64,000 nucleotides of DNA, from the NCBI GenBank assembly GCA_032622095.1, contig CP136061.1, positions 118,368,754-118,432,753 on the forward strand, read 5' to 3'. Below the pieces are notes generated by a model. The model saw nothing but the letters and a program-made list of their open reading frames with translations. It ran no database searches and was not told the DNA's origin. Positions 24,089-35,964 of this stretch are shown here, in pieces. The stretch comes from Siphonodentalium dalli (taxonomy: Eukaryota > Mollusca > Scaphopoda > Gadilida > Siphonodentaliidae). Position numbers and translations under genes: made by a program. How positions within the stretch are numbered: position 1 is the first letter of the stretch; each line of letters opens with the position of its first letter.

Positions 24089-24469
24089 AATATCGCATGT
24101 TCACCAGCCTTTGTGTATCTTGTGGATACACCTGCGTGTAAAATACACGACATTATACATCTCATCGCTTGGGTTCACACGAGATCCACCTGTGTGGCAT
24201 TGTACCATTTACACCAATTCGCCTCGTTAATTAACTAATTTCCTCTCCGAACTAATATTTATCTTCAAGCATCCAGCATAATACACATTCTATCAAAAAT
24301 ACCATTCACTTATCTGTCGCTGTGCTCGCTACCGCCATTCAAGGTTACAGGGAACTAATTAGAATAGCGTCCCTTTGGTGTTTACATTGTGCATGTCTCG
24401 AATACGAGTTAAAAACATTCTGGCACGCAATTTTCGTATATTTCAAATAAATATATTTATATGATGAAA

Positions 24470-24835
24470 TATTATTCTCATGGCATGTCAAAATGTGGGT
24501 GTTTCCCAGTCTGCATTCATGTCCAAACAAAGGTGCGATATTATTGTTGTTGGGTATTTGCTTTCTTCAGCATTTCAAATGTTGTGCAAAAATGGAGTAG
24601 TGTGGAAAAAGATTTGGCTCGAAAGGTACTCCTCTGTGGCAAAATATGTCGGAATGTTTGGTCTTCAAAACATTATGGGTCGTGCTAGATCATGCCATGA
24701 ATATCTACTCTGGCTAACGCCCGTAGAGATCACATTCCACCAGTACAAAACCTGGGAACGTTTTGAATGTTTGACAGTGAACCTTGTAAAGTCGTAAAAA
24801 TAACGCGAGGGAATATATCTCTTAGTTATTATATA
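24470..24835 (+). mobile_element. Left inverted arm flanking the recombinase pseudogene
   Basis: From about 24680 to 24830 (CATGCCATGAATATCTACTC, TAGAGATCACATTCCACCAG, TGTAAAGTCGTAAAAATAAC, TCTTAGTTATTATA) it is the inverted match of 26823-26965. Its outer part (24480-24690) matches the complement of 45700-45945. The family also has complete short elements without the recombinase, for example 31845-32350. Confidence 0.65.
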
Positions 24836-24991
24836 TTATATAAATATTGCACGGCTTGGAGGTCACTATGCCAAAATAGTGGTCCCAGGACCCATAATGT
24901 CAAACAATTCACAATCTGATCATTTTATTAACTGATAAACAATTTAATGATTCGTTAATATCACTTTGATAGGCACATCAACAATTATTGC

Positions 24992-26130
24992 TCAGGTTTT
25001 TTTCTGACCCGGAATAACATTGGTAATGTACACTGTACAACTCCCTCCAATAGAAATTGTTGGATTGTACGTTATCATATACTTTGGTGGCATTACAGGC
25101 TGCTGGATGCTACTTAAAAGGTCATCAATAGGAATATCATCTAGTCCTGAAATTTCACCTGCAGTCAAAGAATTTTTATTTTCACTAATGCCATTGTTGA
25201 CTATATAGTACTGGTGTCACCTCAGAACTCGAACCATCAGATAGATGGTCAGCAATAACATTCGACATGCCGCGCTTCTCTTTTTCAGATGCGTCGGCGC
25301 AATAACTCATAATTGTGGATTTCTATGCATTGATACAGATGCAATATGTATTGCTTCAAAGCCACAATAATTGAGTATTGTAATTGAAGTAGCTCTGATA
25401 CAGTGGTTAGTGTACAATTGTGACAAACATGCCATCTTTGAGAATTTGGTCATCATATTCCCCAGGGTTTTGTGCCCCATAGGCTCATTCCTGTACCAGC
25501 TCTCGTCACTATCAATAAAAGGAATCCCTTGGTTGTTGCAATAGCGCACTGCATTGATTGTTCCGTTTACTCAAATATCTTTCAAGTGACTCAATGGGAC
25601 ATGTCGGCTTGCCAGTGACGTACATATTAGCACCCGAACCTTCTCCGCTGATCACATTATCACCTTGATAGTTTTTTGTTTGTTCAGGTGTAACCTTTAT
25701 GCGATACTTTCTACCCTCATCATCACCACATTTAACTTCACAATCAGTTGGCTTCAGTTCACGGAGATTTTCACGACCCCTTATGCAGAAGAACAACACA
25801 ATCTCAAAGACAGTGCAAAGTCCAAATGGTGTATTGGTGTCAAATAGCATTGAGTTGTACATCTTTTTAATGTCCACAAATGTAATGGGAGCCTTGTGGT
25901 TCACTTGACCTTTCCCGACAGAACGACATTTTTAAAACATCGCCGTGAATGCCTTACAACTTTGGGTGAAGATTGCATTTGTCAAGAGATCTGTTTTGCT
26001 CGTCTCATTTAGCTGCCTATCGATTCCCTGCCGAATTACAAGCAGGCTTGACTTGGAGTAATATTCTCCGTCCTGATTTCTCACATTCACAAACAAATCA
26101 GTGAGCAGTCCATCAACATCGGCCAGCGGA
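24992..26130 (-). pseudogene. Crypton-like tyrosine recombinase, decayed
   Basis: On the minus strand the frames join into a tyrosine recombinase of the type encoded by Crypton transposons and by domesticated relatives such as QRICH1 and the ZMYM proteins. From the N side: LLTDLFVNVRNQDGEYY and IRQGIDRQLN (N-terminal helical domain), an in-frame stop after CKAFTAMF, then RGRENLRELKPTDCEV with the first catalytic Arg. WYRNEPMGHKTLGNMM and YTNHCIRATS follow, the latter holding the HxxR pair. MHRNP follows (usually GH), and after a frameshift SYCADASEKEKRGMS supplies the Tyr position. The tail reaches a stop at 24992-24994. At least three frameshifts (near 25530, 25310 and 25205) and the stop make it inactive. 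It would cut and rejoin DNA through a Tyr nucleophile. An upstream DNA-binding region is not recognised. Confidence 0.85.
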
Positions 26131-26608
26131 TTTTCATGTTAAACAATGACGTCAGTTCAAAACAATATTTTTTTACCGAAAACAAACTGAAGATTCGTTT
26201 TGAAAATTTAGTAGCGCGAACTAAGGAAATAGACAAAAATATCGAAGCGATATTGTGATCAGCGGAGAAAGGAACATGATAAATCGCCACATCAGACATG
26301 GGTAAAACATCACAAATAACATAAAGAATTTGCTTTCGATCATTTATTATGCTCTAGTTGTCGATTACAAAGACATTTCGGACAAAAACACATTGAACTT
26401 TTGCAGCGAGGCGGAGAATACTTTCAAATTACCTCCCCGGAATAGTGTGCATGCTAAAAATAGATATTTTGATTTTTCAAGCGATAGTGGGTGTGCTAAA
26501 ATTAGGAGGCCCATTATGGCTTCGCAGACGACACTATCGATAATAGTGAATGTCAATCAACCAATCACAAGCGTGGATAAGGCTTAGATAGTCACGTGAG
26601 ATAAAATA

Positions 26609-26965
26609 TTCCTTAATAATGCACTTCACTGAAGGCGAAGGTCCCAACTCGAAATTTCACAATTTAATTGACTTTTTGAGCGATATTTCTTTGCGACAAT
26701 TATGGAATTTCTCCTGTGTAATTATTTAATTTTTATTGCGATATTGGCTCACAAAAATCACAGAAAAGCATGCAATTTCGAGTTGGAACCTTCACGTGCA
26801 GCGAAGTATATTATTAAGGAACCGATAATAACTAGGAAATATATTTCCCATGTTATTTTTCGACTTTATAACGTTCCCTGAAAAAAAATTCCAAGGTTTT
26901 GTACTGGTAGAGTATGATCTCTACGGCGTTTCCAGAGTGGGGATTCATGACAAGATCTAGGGTCG
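26609..26965 (-). mobile_element. Right inverted arm flanking the recombinase pseudogene, with hairpin core
   Basis: 26609-26821 is itself a hairpin: TTCCTTAATAATGCACTTC ... CCCAACTCGAAATT faces AATTTCGAGTTGG ... TATTATTAAGGAA. The following 26823-26965 inversely matches the left arm at 24680-24830. Core and arm occur together in the same order in 31845-32350. Confidence 0.65.
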
Positions 26966-27179
26966 TGCACTTCGGAACTAGTAAATGTAGCGCGTGCGTG
27001 GTCAAACGTTGACACTGAGACCTATATATAAAACATTTAGTAATTCATTCCAACATCAAATGTTTATTTATAACAACTCACATTCAGAGAAGATAGCGTC
27101 TAACATATTATTGTCAAATCATTTTGTCGAGACAAGACAAAATTGGAATTGTCGCAGAATCTTGACATCACCGCATATA

Positions 27180-27935
27180 TATTATACTAGCAGGTGGACC
27201 CGACTTCGTCCGGACTGTTTCCCCTCTGCTTTTCGGCGAATTGCGCGATTTGACCTTGAATTTTCCATTTTGAAGGTCAAGGTCAGGTGGGGTCACGATT
27301 TGACCCGTCCAAAACACTGCCCGGACAAAAGTACCCGTCGAAATCCATCCGGTTTTACCCGATTTGACCTTGAATTGATCATTTTGAAGGTCAATGTCAG
27401 GTCGGGGTCACGATTTGACCCGTCCAAAACACTCAGTGGACAAAAGTAATCCTATGTATGAAATTTCGTCGAAATCCCATCAAAATTGGCGATTTGACCT
27501 TGAATTGACCCGATTTCAAGGTCAAGGTCACGTCGCACAAATGAATATGCTTATGAGACTCCCCATACGAAAGTACCCCCACATACCAAGTTTCATCGAA
27601 ATCCCGTGATATTCGGGCGTTTGACCTTGAAATGACCCGATTTCAAGGTCAAGGTCACGTCGCACGGGCAAATTAATAGGTTTATGCCACTCCACGGCCG
27701 AAGGTACCCCCACATACCAAGTTTCATCGAAATCCCGTGATATTCGGGCGTTTGACCTTGAAATTACCCGATTTAAAGGTCAATGTCACGTCGCACGGGC
27801 AAATTAATAGGCCTATGTCACTCCCCGGCCGAAAACACCCCCACATACCAAGTTTCATCGAAATCGGCTCGGCCGTTTTCGAGTCCATCGATTACAGACA
27901 CACACACAGACACACACACAGACAGATCTTCCAAA
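27180..27935 (+). repeat. Tandem ~130-bp repeat ending in an ACAGACACAC tail
   Basis: Five diverged units share TTTGACCTTGAA, TTTCAAGGTCAAGGTCACG and CATACCAAGTTTCATCGAAA. The last unit passes into CGGCCGTTTTCGAGTCCATC and a CACACACAGACACAC tail at 27893-27926, an arrangement that often marks the 3' end of an interspersed repeat in marine invertebrates. Short ORFs across it are repeat read-throughs. Confidence 0.75.
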
Positions 27936-28008
27936 ATATATAATAGAATATATATATATAATTCAGGAAATCAATACCTTGTAACTTATGGCTTCCAATG
28001 TAGATAGA

Positions 28009-28409
28009 GGTTACACTGGTGTAAACGTTTTCCATAGACCTCAGTGCAAACGTGTTAGCGTATACTGTTTACAATATAAATCATAGGTCCAAAATTTTCT
28101 TAAAGATTGACATTTGTGGAAACTTTTATGCAAAAAAATTATGTCCGTCTATCAGGCAATTCGCCTTTAAATCTTGTGTTTTCGTAACTAGTGTCAGAAC
28201 CGCACTAAAAACATTATGTCATATTTTAGACCACACCGCAAAATTTAAACTACAAAGGGTTAATTCCTGTGCCAATGGCTAGTCTACCTATGGGAAATCA
28301 TAGGGAAGAGATGTGATGATTTTTTGTGCAAAAAAAAACACAAGGCTATTGACCAATCAGGGCCCAGTGTCTATTTTAGTATCTCCTATATATTTACACC
28401 AGTGTAACC
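28009..28409 (+). mobile_element. GGTTACACTGGTGTAAA-family element, copy 2
   Basis: Perfect 17-bp ends GGTTACACTGGTGTAAA and TTTACACCAGTGTAACC enclose 367 bp co-linear with 17352-17766. It is the better-preserved copy and shows the true termini. Confidence 0.8.
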
Positions 28410-29030
28410 TAGAGATCCAAGCAAATCACAGAACTTCTTTTTTTCAAACCAAAATATTCGGATCCATTATATCAGACGAGACAATAACGGATGTACACGT
28501 AACGTAGTAGTTGAAGACAGACATAATTATATGGGTGGACTGATTGAAAGACTGATTTACAAGATAGCGAAATAGAAACATAGCAACTCAATTAACGTAT
28601 GCGAGATCATGGCTGCGCGTCAGGTTTTATTGCACGAGTGGACTTAGATGACCGGACATTAATTATCGTAGAATTGGTGCAGCAGACATTCAACCTTTTG
28701 TTGGTACATGATCAGTCCCATCTTGTATTCTCACTTAGCTTTGATGGATTGCTTCGACGCGGAGCGCCTAATTGAATAGGTTATAAAACGACAGTAAGAA
28801 TGATATGGACTATACATAATACCATTCTTTCTCTTAAACTGATGCTTTCACTCGGGTAGTTTTGCATGTGTATATTGATATCATATGTATTACATACTCT
28901 CATTTCTGTACAAGTCCATACTATTTAGCTATATATGTTTAGTTCTGTGTAATAGCTGTAATACCCTCACATTTGTGCCACTCGTGTATATACATATATG
29001 ACGTTGAATCTCGATTCCTGCTAACCTGCT
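28410..29030. other. Stretch without recognisable gene or repeat
   Basis: AT-rich DNA; no ORF with a motif and no inverted or tandem structure noticed. Confidence 0.3.
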
Positions 29031-29039
29031 AACCTCGCA

Positions 29040-29268
29040 TCGGGCATCGATAATGTATTCTAGTATATATGCTAGTCCCCCATAGGGAGTGTCGCATATA
29101 TAAGAGAATACATTGGCCTAACAATATCTACCTTGACACTGTAAGCCAGTGCATTCTCTTATATATGCGGGGCTCCCTATATGGGAGACTCGCATATATA
29201 AGTATGCAGGCACATGATATAATGCTGCACCAGCACAGCCCCCGTTATGAACCTCTTGAAAGGGTTAA
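29040..29268 (+). mobile_element. Palindrome MITE, alpha type, left end lost (copy E)
   Basis: The palindromes at about 29052-29117 and 29145-29211 are strongly eroded. The right end GCTGCACCAGCACAGC ... TTGAAAGGGTTAA matches copies A and B. No TTAACCC is found on the left. Confidence 0.65.
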
Positions 29269-29720
29269 TAGTACTTTGATAAAATAAAATGAACCAAATT
29301 AGGTCGGACAAGTTAAAGATCGACGGGCCAATTTGACCCAAAATTAGTCAAACTTTCCTGAGTTGAATAATGATCAGCTTACTGGGTAAAACATCAATAC
29401 GTGCAATCATAATCATGTCTATGGACATTCACCTCGAAAATACACATAATCGTCCATAAGTTGTTTGCAGAAATGTGTACAATGATCATAATTGTGAACG
29501 CTCTTTATTATCTACTACTTTTTTGGAGCGATAGCATGGACGCTCTTTATCACGGATGGTCATTGTATTATTTTTACTGGCCTGACAGAAATTAAATACG
29601 CGTTAAAACTACCCTTGAAAATCGTTGCATTAGAGTGTGCTGATTGGCACGATCCAATTATTTTATAAAACATACTAATGGAAGTTTTATTGTATCAAAT
29701 TGGAACGTGGAAATATCAGT
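29269..29720. other. Stretch with two ACGCTCTTTAT words, otherwise featureless
   Basis: GAACGCTCTTTATTATC (about 29498) and GGACGCTCTTTATCACG (about 29539) carry the word that recurs in several element families here. No element boundary is visible. Confidence 0.35.
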
Positions 29721-30209
29721 ACCTTATACTCGTATTTAAATTCGCGAAGTTCTATATTTTTGCGCACCTGTCGATGCGCGAATTTAAAACTGAGCGAAAA
29801 ATAGTAGGACTCTGAATTTTAAATATACCACATCGAAAACAAGAGAGTTTTGTAGATCAGTTATATATACATCACGAAACGTTTGACACTGAATAGACAA
29901 TAACCCCTGACACATGTAGGCCTATATTTACATTCGGTCAACCAATATCAAAACATTTATACTCAATGTCAAGCGACGTATACAAACCATGGTAATTTGA
30001 AATAGCCTTGGTAAGAGAGCCCAATATTGTGCCTCTATATATATAGAGACCTTTTCTAACCTCACAGACAATATGCATTATATTCTAAAACCACCTTATT
30101 TTTAATGTAATGGTTGCAGAAAAATCAACATTTAATTATGTAGACTGGGGGGGGGGGTAAAAATTGCAGGAATTATTCAACTCACCGTCTCTAATGCAAC
30201 ATATTATCT

Positions 30210-30301
30210 AAATCTTACCTCCAATGAGGCCTAAATCTTACCTCCAATGAGGCCTAAATCTTACCTCCAATGATGCCTAAATCTTACCTCCAATGAGGCC
30301 C
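30210..30301 (+). repeat. 23-bp tandem repeat, four copies
   Basis: CTAAATCTTACCTCCAATGA plus GGC is repeated four times; the third copy has one substitution (GATGCC). The near identity suggests recent expansion. Confidence 0.95.
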
Positions 30302-30539
30302 ATATAAGTTCCCAGTAACATTGATAAGGTGTTTTTACAGTTATAGTATGTTTTAAACAGTTACAAATGTCAAAAATGGGCACAAAAGTTCTTTCGTAAA
30401 AAAAGCATGAGGTTGTAAAATATGCGTTTTTTTTTGCTCTCGTACCACCCACCCATCTCGGCATACCTTCCTGCAATTTTGTATTACCCCACCCCCATGT
30501 GTAGGCTTCGGAATAATTGTAGCAACTTAAACGGCGTCA

Positions 30540-30800
30540 AATTTCAAAATCATTTAATAACTCGTCCAAGTTGTGCTTGTGGTTTATGATATAAGAATGC
30601 CGATCACTGTTTCTTCACCTGTCCTTCTTATTCAATAGAAAGATCAACTTTAGAAAGAAACATAGCGAGAACTGGACTGCATGTACATGTAGTATACACA
30701 TTGAAAAGCTGCTATGCGGATCACCCCTCGTTACCAATGAAACAAATATTATTTTATATTCAGCATATCACCGAAACGTTTCGGCAACGATGAACTATAT
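30540..30800 (+). pseudogene. LINE ORF2 C-terminal fragment (zinc-knuckle region)
   Basis: One frame reads FQNHLITRPSCACGL, YKNADHCFFTCPSY, ERSTLERN and then PMKQILFYIQHI. The CxC(x8-9)H(x4)C pattern with FxCPxY is typical of the C-terminus of reverse transcriptases from non-LTR retrotransposons in invertebrates. A stop interrupts the knuckle (GL*YKN), so it is dead. No reverse transcriptase core lies upstream in the window, so the copy is 5'-truncated, as LINE copies often are. The 3' non-coding part probably runs to about 31110. Confidence 0.65.
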
Positions 30801-31308
30801 TGGATCGATGTAACTGAACCAACATGACATCACTCAGTAACATTTACACTTGCACATACATGCATGTAAATGTAAAAATATTTCCCTCCCTCTTACATCC
30901 GAACCAACCTAACTTTTATTATAATAATTAATATTCGATTTGTTTCAGCCTTGACATACCCCTATGATTATTTTGTATAATCATTTAATTTATGATTCAG
31001 TTCTAACCCGTTGTTGTTAATTTGGTCATCAATTAGGGGAGAAGAGTTTTTCGAAGTTGAAATAACTTGTGGTCACATCCCCATTTTTCTTCCTACTGTC
31101 TATCTCTCACGTATAAACAATTGTGTGTGTATTCATCTTCGTGTTTAATATACATAATCATGTGTCTTCAGAAACGACTAAGAACTGAAACTATCATCAG
31201 ATCCAACAATTTTACGAAAAGCCATGCAGGTGCGCGAATTTAAAGTGCCCGAATTCAAAAGTGAGCGAAAAATAGTACTGCGCGAATTTAAATACGAGTA
31301 AGGTATTC

Positions 31309-31830
31309 TAGTTATTTACATTGTTTTAAATTACAGCTTCATTTTCTGGGAAAACATTTTAAAACCATCCAAAATGCGATATTAATCGAGGCCAAGAAAC
31401 ACTTCGGTGATTTTAATAAAACATTTTAATCCAATACAAAAAAAAACCTTATTAACTGAACTGCCAAGTTGTGACATGAAGCCATTTTTACTATGCGAGT
31501 TGTGGTGCTATTAATCCCGTTGGTATCTTTTCTTCCAGTCAAGGATTTGCGATACATAACTGTGCTGTACACATGGTGCAAGTGCAACATTGTCAAGATA
31601 GGTCGAGATTACGATATGAGTAACTCTATAAGATTGTATCCAGTTAGGGTTGGTCGTGGGAAAACATATGGTTAATTTTCATAGAAACCACACCATTTGA
31701 CCTAGAAAATGGCGACCACAGGCAAGCATCTAACGAACTCGCCCAGATACACGAAGAATGCTACCCTCACTGTACGTTGTTCACAAATCCGCATATATCG
31801 GGATTCGAAGCACCTCGCCGTCACTGGTCA
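31309..31830. other. Stretch without recognisable gene or repeat
   Basis: The short ORF at 31493-31675 has no motif. Nothing else is seen. Confidence 0.3.
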
Positions 31831-31844
31831 GTTTATAGTGTTCT

Positions 31845-32350
31845 CTAGACCGTGCCATGAATCTCTGCTCTGGATAACGCCCGCGTTGAGATCATATTCC
31901 ACCAGTTCAAAACCTTGGAACTTTCTGAAGTTTTGACAGGGAAGCTTACAAAGTCGAAAACGGGAATATATTACTTTGTTAATACATGTTGCTTACTAGT
32001 TTATTCGTCCGTAGGAAGAAGTCCCAGTTCGAGATTACATTATTTAAGGGAGTATGTGGGCGATTTTGCCTTACAATCATGTAATTTCTCCAGTGTAATT
32101 AATTCATTTTTTTTGGCGATATCGGCTCAATAAAGTCACTAAAAATCATGCTGGGACCACTCTATACTTTGAAGTAGATTATCAAGGCACTTTATATTCC
32201 CTGCCTGGTGTGTTCAATGTTATCAAGTTCCCTGTCAGAACGGGTCAGAACATAAAACAGTTCCCATGCAGGTTTGTACTGCTGGAATATGATATATACG
32301 GCCGTTAGCCAGAGTATGGAGATCCATGGCATGATATATGTGTTCTCGTG
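31845..32350. mobile_element. ~0.5-kb foldback element sharing arms with the recombinase locus
   Basis: The left arm (CCATGAATCTCTGCTCTGG, TTGAGATCATATTCCACCAG, CTTGGAACTTTCTGAAGTTT, CAAAGTCGAAAA) is inverted at 32205-32350. The core between holds CAGTTCGAGATTACATTATT and CCTTACAATCATGTAATTTC, matching 26640-26790. It has no coding sequence. Its structure is what an internally deleted derivative of the 24.7-27.0 kb element would look like. Confidence 0.7.
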
Positions 32351-32611
32351 CGGTATGCGCCTTATCGACTGAGCCTCTGAATCTATGTGTATCACGGGGT
32401 CTACCAACAATCATTTCATTTTAAATTTCTTTATTAATTACGTCAGCTTCTTTGTGGAACGGTGGGAAGACATTATACATATTTTCCCAAACATAATGTC
32501 AACGGAAGTTTGCAACAACGAAGATAAATAAAATGAGAAAACTCACACAAATAAAGCATTTTGATGCCAGTTCCAGAGGACATTTCTCCATATGTCAAAA
32601 TATTCTTCTAA

Positions 32612-33150
32612 TTAAAGATACGGGCGGCGTTGGCGGTGGGTATGCTGTTAAAATATTCACCTCCGTCAAAAACCGCCATAAACAGAAAGAATAGTAAAAT
32701 ATAGACAGACCTTGTTCTTATGCCAATCATAAATATGGGGCATAAACAGTATGTTATTGTCAATTTGTTTTCCTTTGTTATGTAAACAAAAGCAAAACAC
32801 GTTATGTTTCTTGGCTTTTGTTTAGATCTGGATATGGTAAACATAAAGAGCGTTATTTGTTACTGTTTTTCCTGATATGGAAATAATAAAGAGCGTTTAT
32901 ATCATTTGTGTGTGATTAACCAATAGAATTGCGCTGTGTTATGTAAACAGAAGCACAACTTATGTAACATGAACATGCTCTTGTTTGCGACTTTACGTAC
33001 ACCATCGTACATCTCGACGACAATATACTATTTACGCGCTGATTATGTTTGGCATATGAACAAAACTATATATATTTTAATATTCCTTCTGTTGATGGCG
33101 ATTTGAACAAATATGAATATTTCTGCAACGAACGCCGCCCGTGCCTTTAA
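32612..33150 (-). mobile_element. TTAAAGGCACG-family element, copy 4 (inverted)
   Basis: TTAAAGATACGGGCGGCGTT and AACGCCGCCCGTGCCTTTAA are the clearest terminal inverted repeat in this family (about 18 bp, two mismatches). It contains the paired AAAGAGCGTTA and AAAGAGCGTTT words. It is nearly co-linear with 12308-12823. Confidence 0.8.
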
Positions 33151-33224
33151 TATAGTACAGTTTGAGTTATGGGCTAAAGTTTCATCCCGAGCCATGATGG
33201 CAAGTATTAGTACTTTAAAGCCAC

Positions 33225-33545
33225 TTGGTGGTTTGCGCTCCAAAATACACTTAATAATATTTGTATCGAAATAAGTCGATAAATACTTGAACTACCATTC
33301 TACGAGCATTATATGTCCCAGAAAGGCACATTGAAGTTATAAAAAGTACAACTTTGAACACGATGTTTGGGTCCCAACGAAAAAAAAACAGCAATGTGCA
33401 CGGCATGGCACAGAGAAGAGCGTTATGTGTTAGTCTATTAACTTATGTGTGAATTCGTTTATTTGTTAACCTATCTGGTACCTCCTTCCAAACTATACGT
33501 AGACCGAATTTGGAAGCTCGAATGAGCCACGACTTTGATGAATAT
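33225..33545 (+). mobile_element. Member of the GTTTAAATG-ended family, partial
   Basis: It shares GATAAATACTTGAACTACC, TATGTCCCAGAAAGGCACAT, ACAACTTTGAACACGATG and TTTGGAAGCTCGAATGAGCC with 12830-13245 and 58308-58754. It follows the TTAAAGGCACG element directly, as the copy at 12830 does, so the two elements may form one composite unit. Confidence 0.65.
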
Positions 33546-34478
33546 CGTCACATATGCTATTGCTTGTATGTGATATTTAATCATCTATTGCGCCAATTTT
33601 GATCAGGAGAGATGTTAATAAACTTATAAGTTAACGTGTGTGTGGCACAGACATATTCTGCATGTGAAGTGATCCCGCTGCACTTTTACGATTGAAATTG
33701 ATCACCGTCTAGTCGTGTTTTTGTTTCACGTGCACGCGTCTGCATATTTTGCTCTTAGATGTGTATTAAGTTATATGATGTAATAACGGACCACTTCCAA
33801 CGAAACATTATCTTTCAAGTTTCAACGCATAATATTTGCATAATTATTAATATAAGCATATATCACGATTAGCGTCGGTGAACATTATCTGTATGATTAA
33901 TGCATGTGTATCAATAAACAATAAGGGGCAACCATGACATCAGTTATAAAGGTATATACATTGGAGTGGTTTATTATTTATTTGGATGGGTGTTCAGGAT
34001 AAATTAGCAGACGAAAATATAATAAAAGTGCTGAAGGATTCATATTCATTGGTGGGAAATGTTCAGATAATAAGTTCAACAAACGAAATATTTATTATCT
34101 GAACATTTCTGAAGGGAACTACTCATCAATAAGTATTTAATACAGAAATTGTTTTTTTTAAAAAGAGCAAAATGTGCCGATTTCGCAAATTCTAGCATAT
34201 AAGACGGATACCAGGACGTGGCTATGGGGTCTCAGTTGTGGGAGTTGAGTTACTTATAATTTTCAACTGCTCACATCGGCCCTTGGGCCAGACCCAAATT
34301 ATCAAGTTCGGGCAAATACATCCCCCCACTTGATTGGAAATTTCCAACTGGTATATGTACCTCAAGTTGGAAATATCACATGCTATAATGATCAGCGAAA
34401 TTATTGTTATAACGGGGGATCATCTGATCTGATAAATCAATATCATTATTTTTACATACAATGCCGACCCTATATAGT
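33546..34478. other. Stretch with one strong hairpin, otherwise featureless
   Basis: GAAATGTTCAGATAATAA (34056-34073) and TTATTATCTGAACATTTC (34092-34109) form a perfect 18-bp stem with an 18-base loop. Nothing else is recognised. Confidence 0.6.
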
Positions 34479-35008
34479 TTCAAGTGTTAACCGCATATAG
34501 ATATTGCGACGACTCTATTTTTATCCTTAAACGATCAAACGTTTATAATCTACCCGGGTTAAGTATGTGTGCCGTTGTCCTAGACTGACGTTGGCCTCTG
34601 ACAATCTATCCAACCGCACTTTATTTGTGAAGCGCTACAGATAATAGCAATTAACACAGAGTGCAGCAGTAAGTTTCAAGTGTTAACCGGATATAGTGTG
34701 ATGACTCTGTTGTTACATAAAACGATCATGCGTTTATAATCTTACCTGGGTTATGTACGTGTGCCGTTGCCCCAGACTGACGTTGGCATGTGGTAATATA
34801 TCTAGCCGCCCTTTATATGTGATGCGCAACAGAGAATAGCAATTAACACAGAGTGCAGCAGCAAGTTTCAAGTGTTAACCGGATATAGTGTGACGTCTCT
34901 GTTTTTACCATAACACGATCATGCGTTTATAATCTTACCCGGGTTATGTACGTGTGCCGTTGCCCTAGACTGACGTTGGCATTTGGTAATATCTCTAGCC
35001 GCTCTTTA

Positions 35009-35475
35009 TAGGAATCACTGAACTAAATGGTTTCCCATAGGCGACAGTGTTAACTTTTCGGCCAAATTCACTGAATTTGAAGCCTGCAGGCCATACCAGT
35101 GGTGTTTACCCAGCTAGATTGACACCAGTTGATCACGAAAATGCAAGAAAAATCATAGGTCATGTGTTTACTTTTTTAAACTAAATCCCCAAGTCTACGA
35201 CAGGGCTATCTCACAGCCAAATTTGATCTGGAAAAACCCAGGACTGCAGCAGCTAGTTAAATAAATTTCCCGCTCCCAAAAATCCATTCCCCCATTCATT
35301 CACCATTTTAAATTATTTAGATATTATGTACAAATCAAATAAACGCGATGTCATCCTTTAATAACGTGTCGCATGTATCAGGTGAAGGTCATTCTTCAGT
35401 TACCTTCACCTTTAGCATTCCACGGTGTACTCGCTCCCCGACTCTAGAACACATTTAGCTCCCTGATTCCTATAG
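35009..35475. mobile_element. Element inserted in the 200-bp array, AGGAATCA...TGATTCCT ends
   Basis: ATAGGAATCACTGAACTAAA faces TTTAGCTCCCTGATTCCTAT. The array unit reads CTCTTTATA on the left and TATAGGTGACGCGCTA on the right, as expected for an insertion at TATA. The interior has no ORF. Confidence 0.7.
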
Positions 35476-35964
35476 GTGACGCGCTAAAGAGAATAGCATT
35501 TAACACAGTGCACCAACAAGATTCAAGTGCATGTTAATCGAATATAGTGTGACGCCTCTGTTGTCACCCTTAAACGATCATGCGTTTATAATCTTACCCG
35601 GGTTAAGTACGTGTGACTTTGCCCTATAGACTGACCCTGCATGCATGGTCTCTGGTAATATTCCCAGCCGCTTTATATGTGGTGCGCTACATATAATAGC
35701 ATTTAACACAGCGTGCACCAACAAGTTTCAAGTGTTAGCCGCATATACATGTATAGTGTGACGTATCTGTTGTTACCCTTGAACAATTTGTAATCTTACC
35801 CTGGTTAAGTACGTGGGACGATGCCCTATACAGACTGACCCTGCATGGTCTCTGGTAATATTCCCAGCCGCCTTATATGTGGTGCGCTATATATAATACT
35901 ATTTAACACAGCGTGCACCAACAAGTTTCAAGACAGTGTTAGCCGCATATACATGTTGTTACCC

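Larger units (their letters stand above)
29727..31303 (+). mobile_element. 1.6-kb element with TACCTTA...CGCG inverted ends, hosting a LINE remnant
   Basis: The left end ACTCGTATTTAAATTCGCG is mirrored by CGCGAATTTAAATACGAGT on the right. The arms repeat GCGCGAATTTAAA and GAGCGAAAAATAGTA. The centre holds a G9-10 tract, the 23-bp repeat at 30210-30301 and the LINE fragment at 30540-30800. Either the LINE inserted inside the foldback element or both share a larger unit. Confidence 0.6.
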
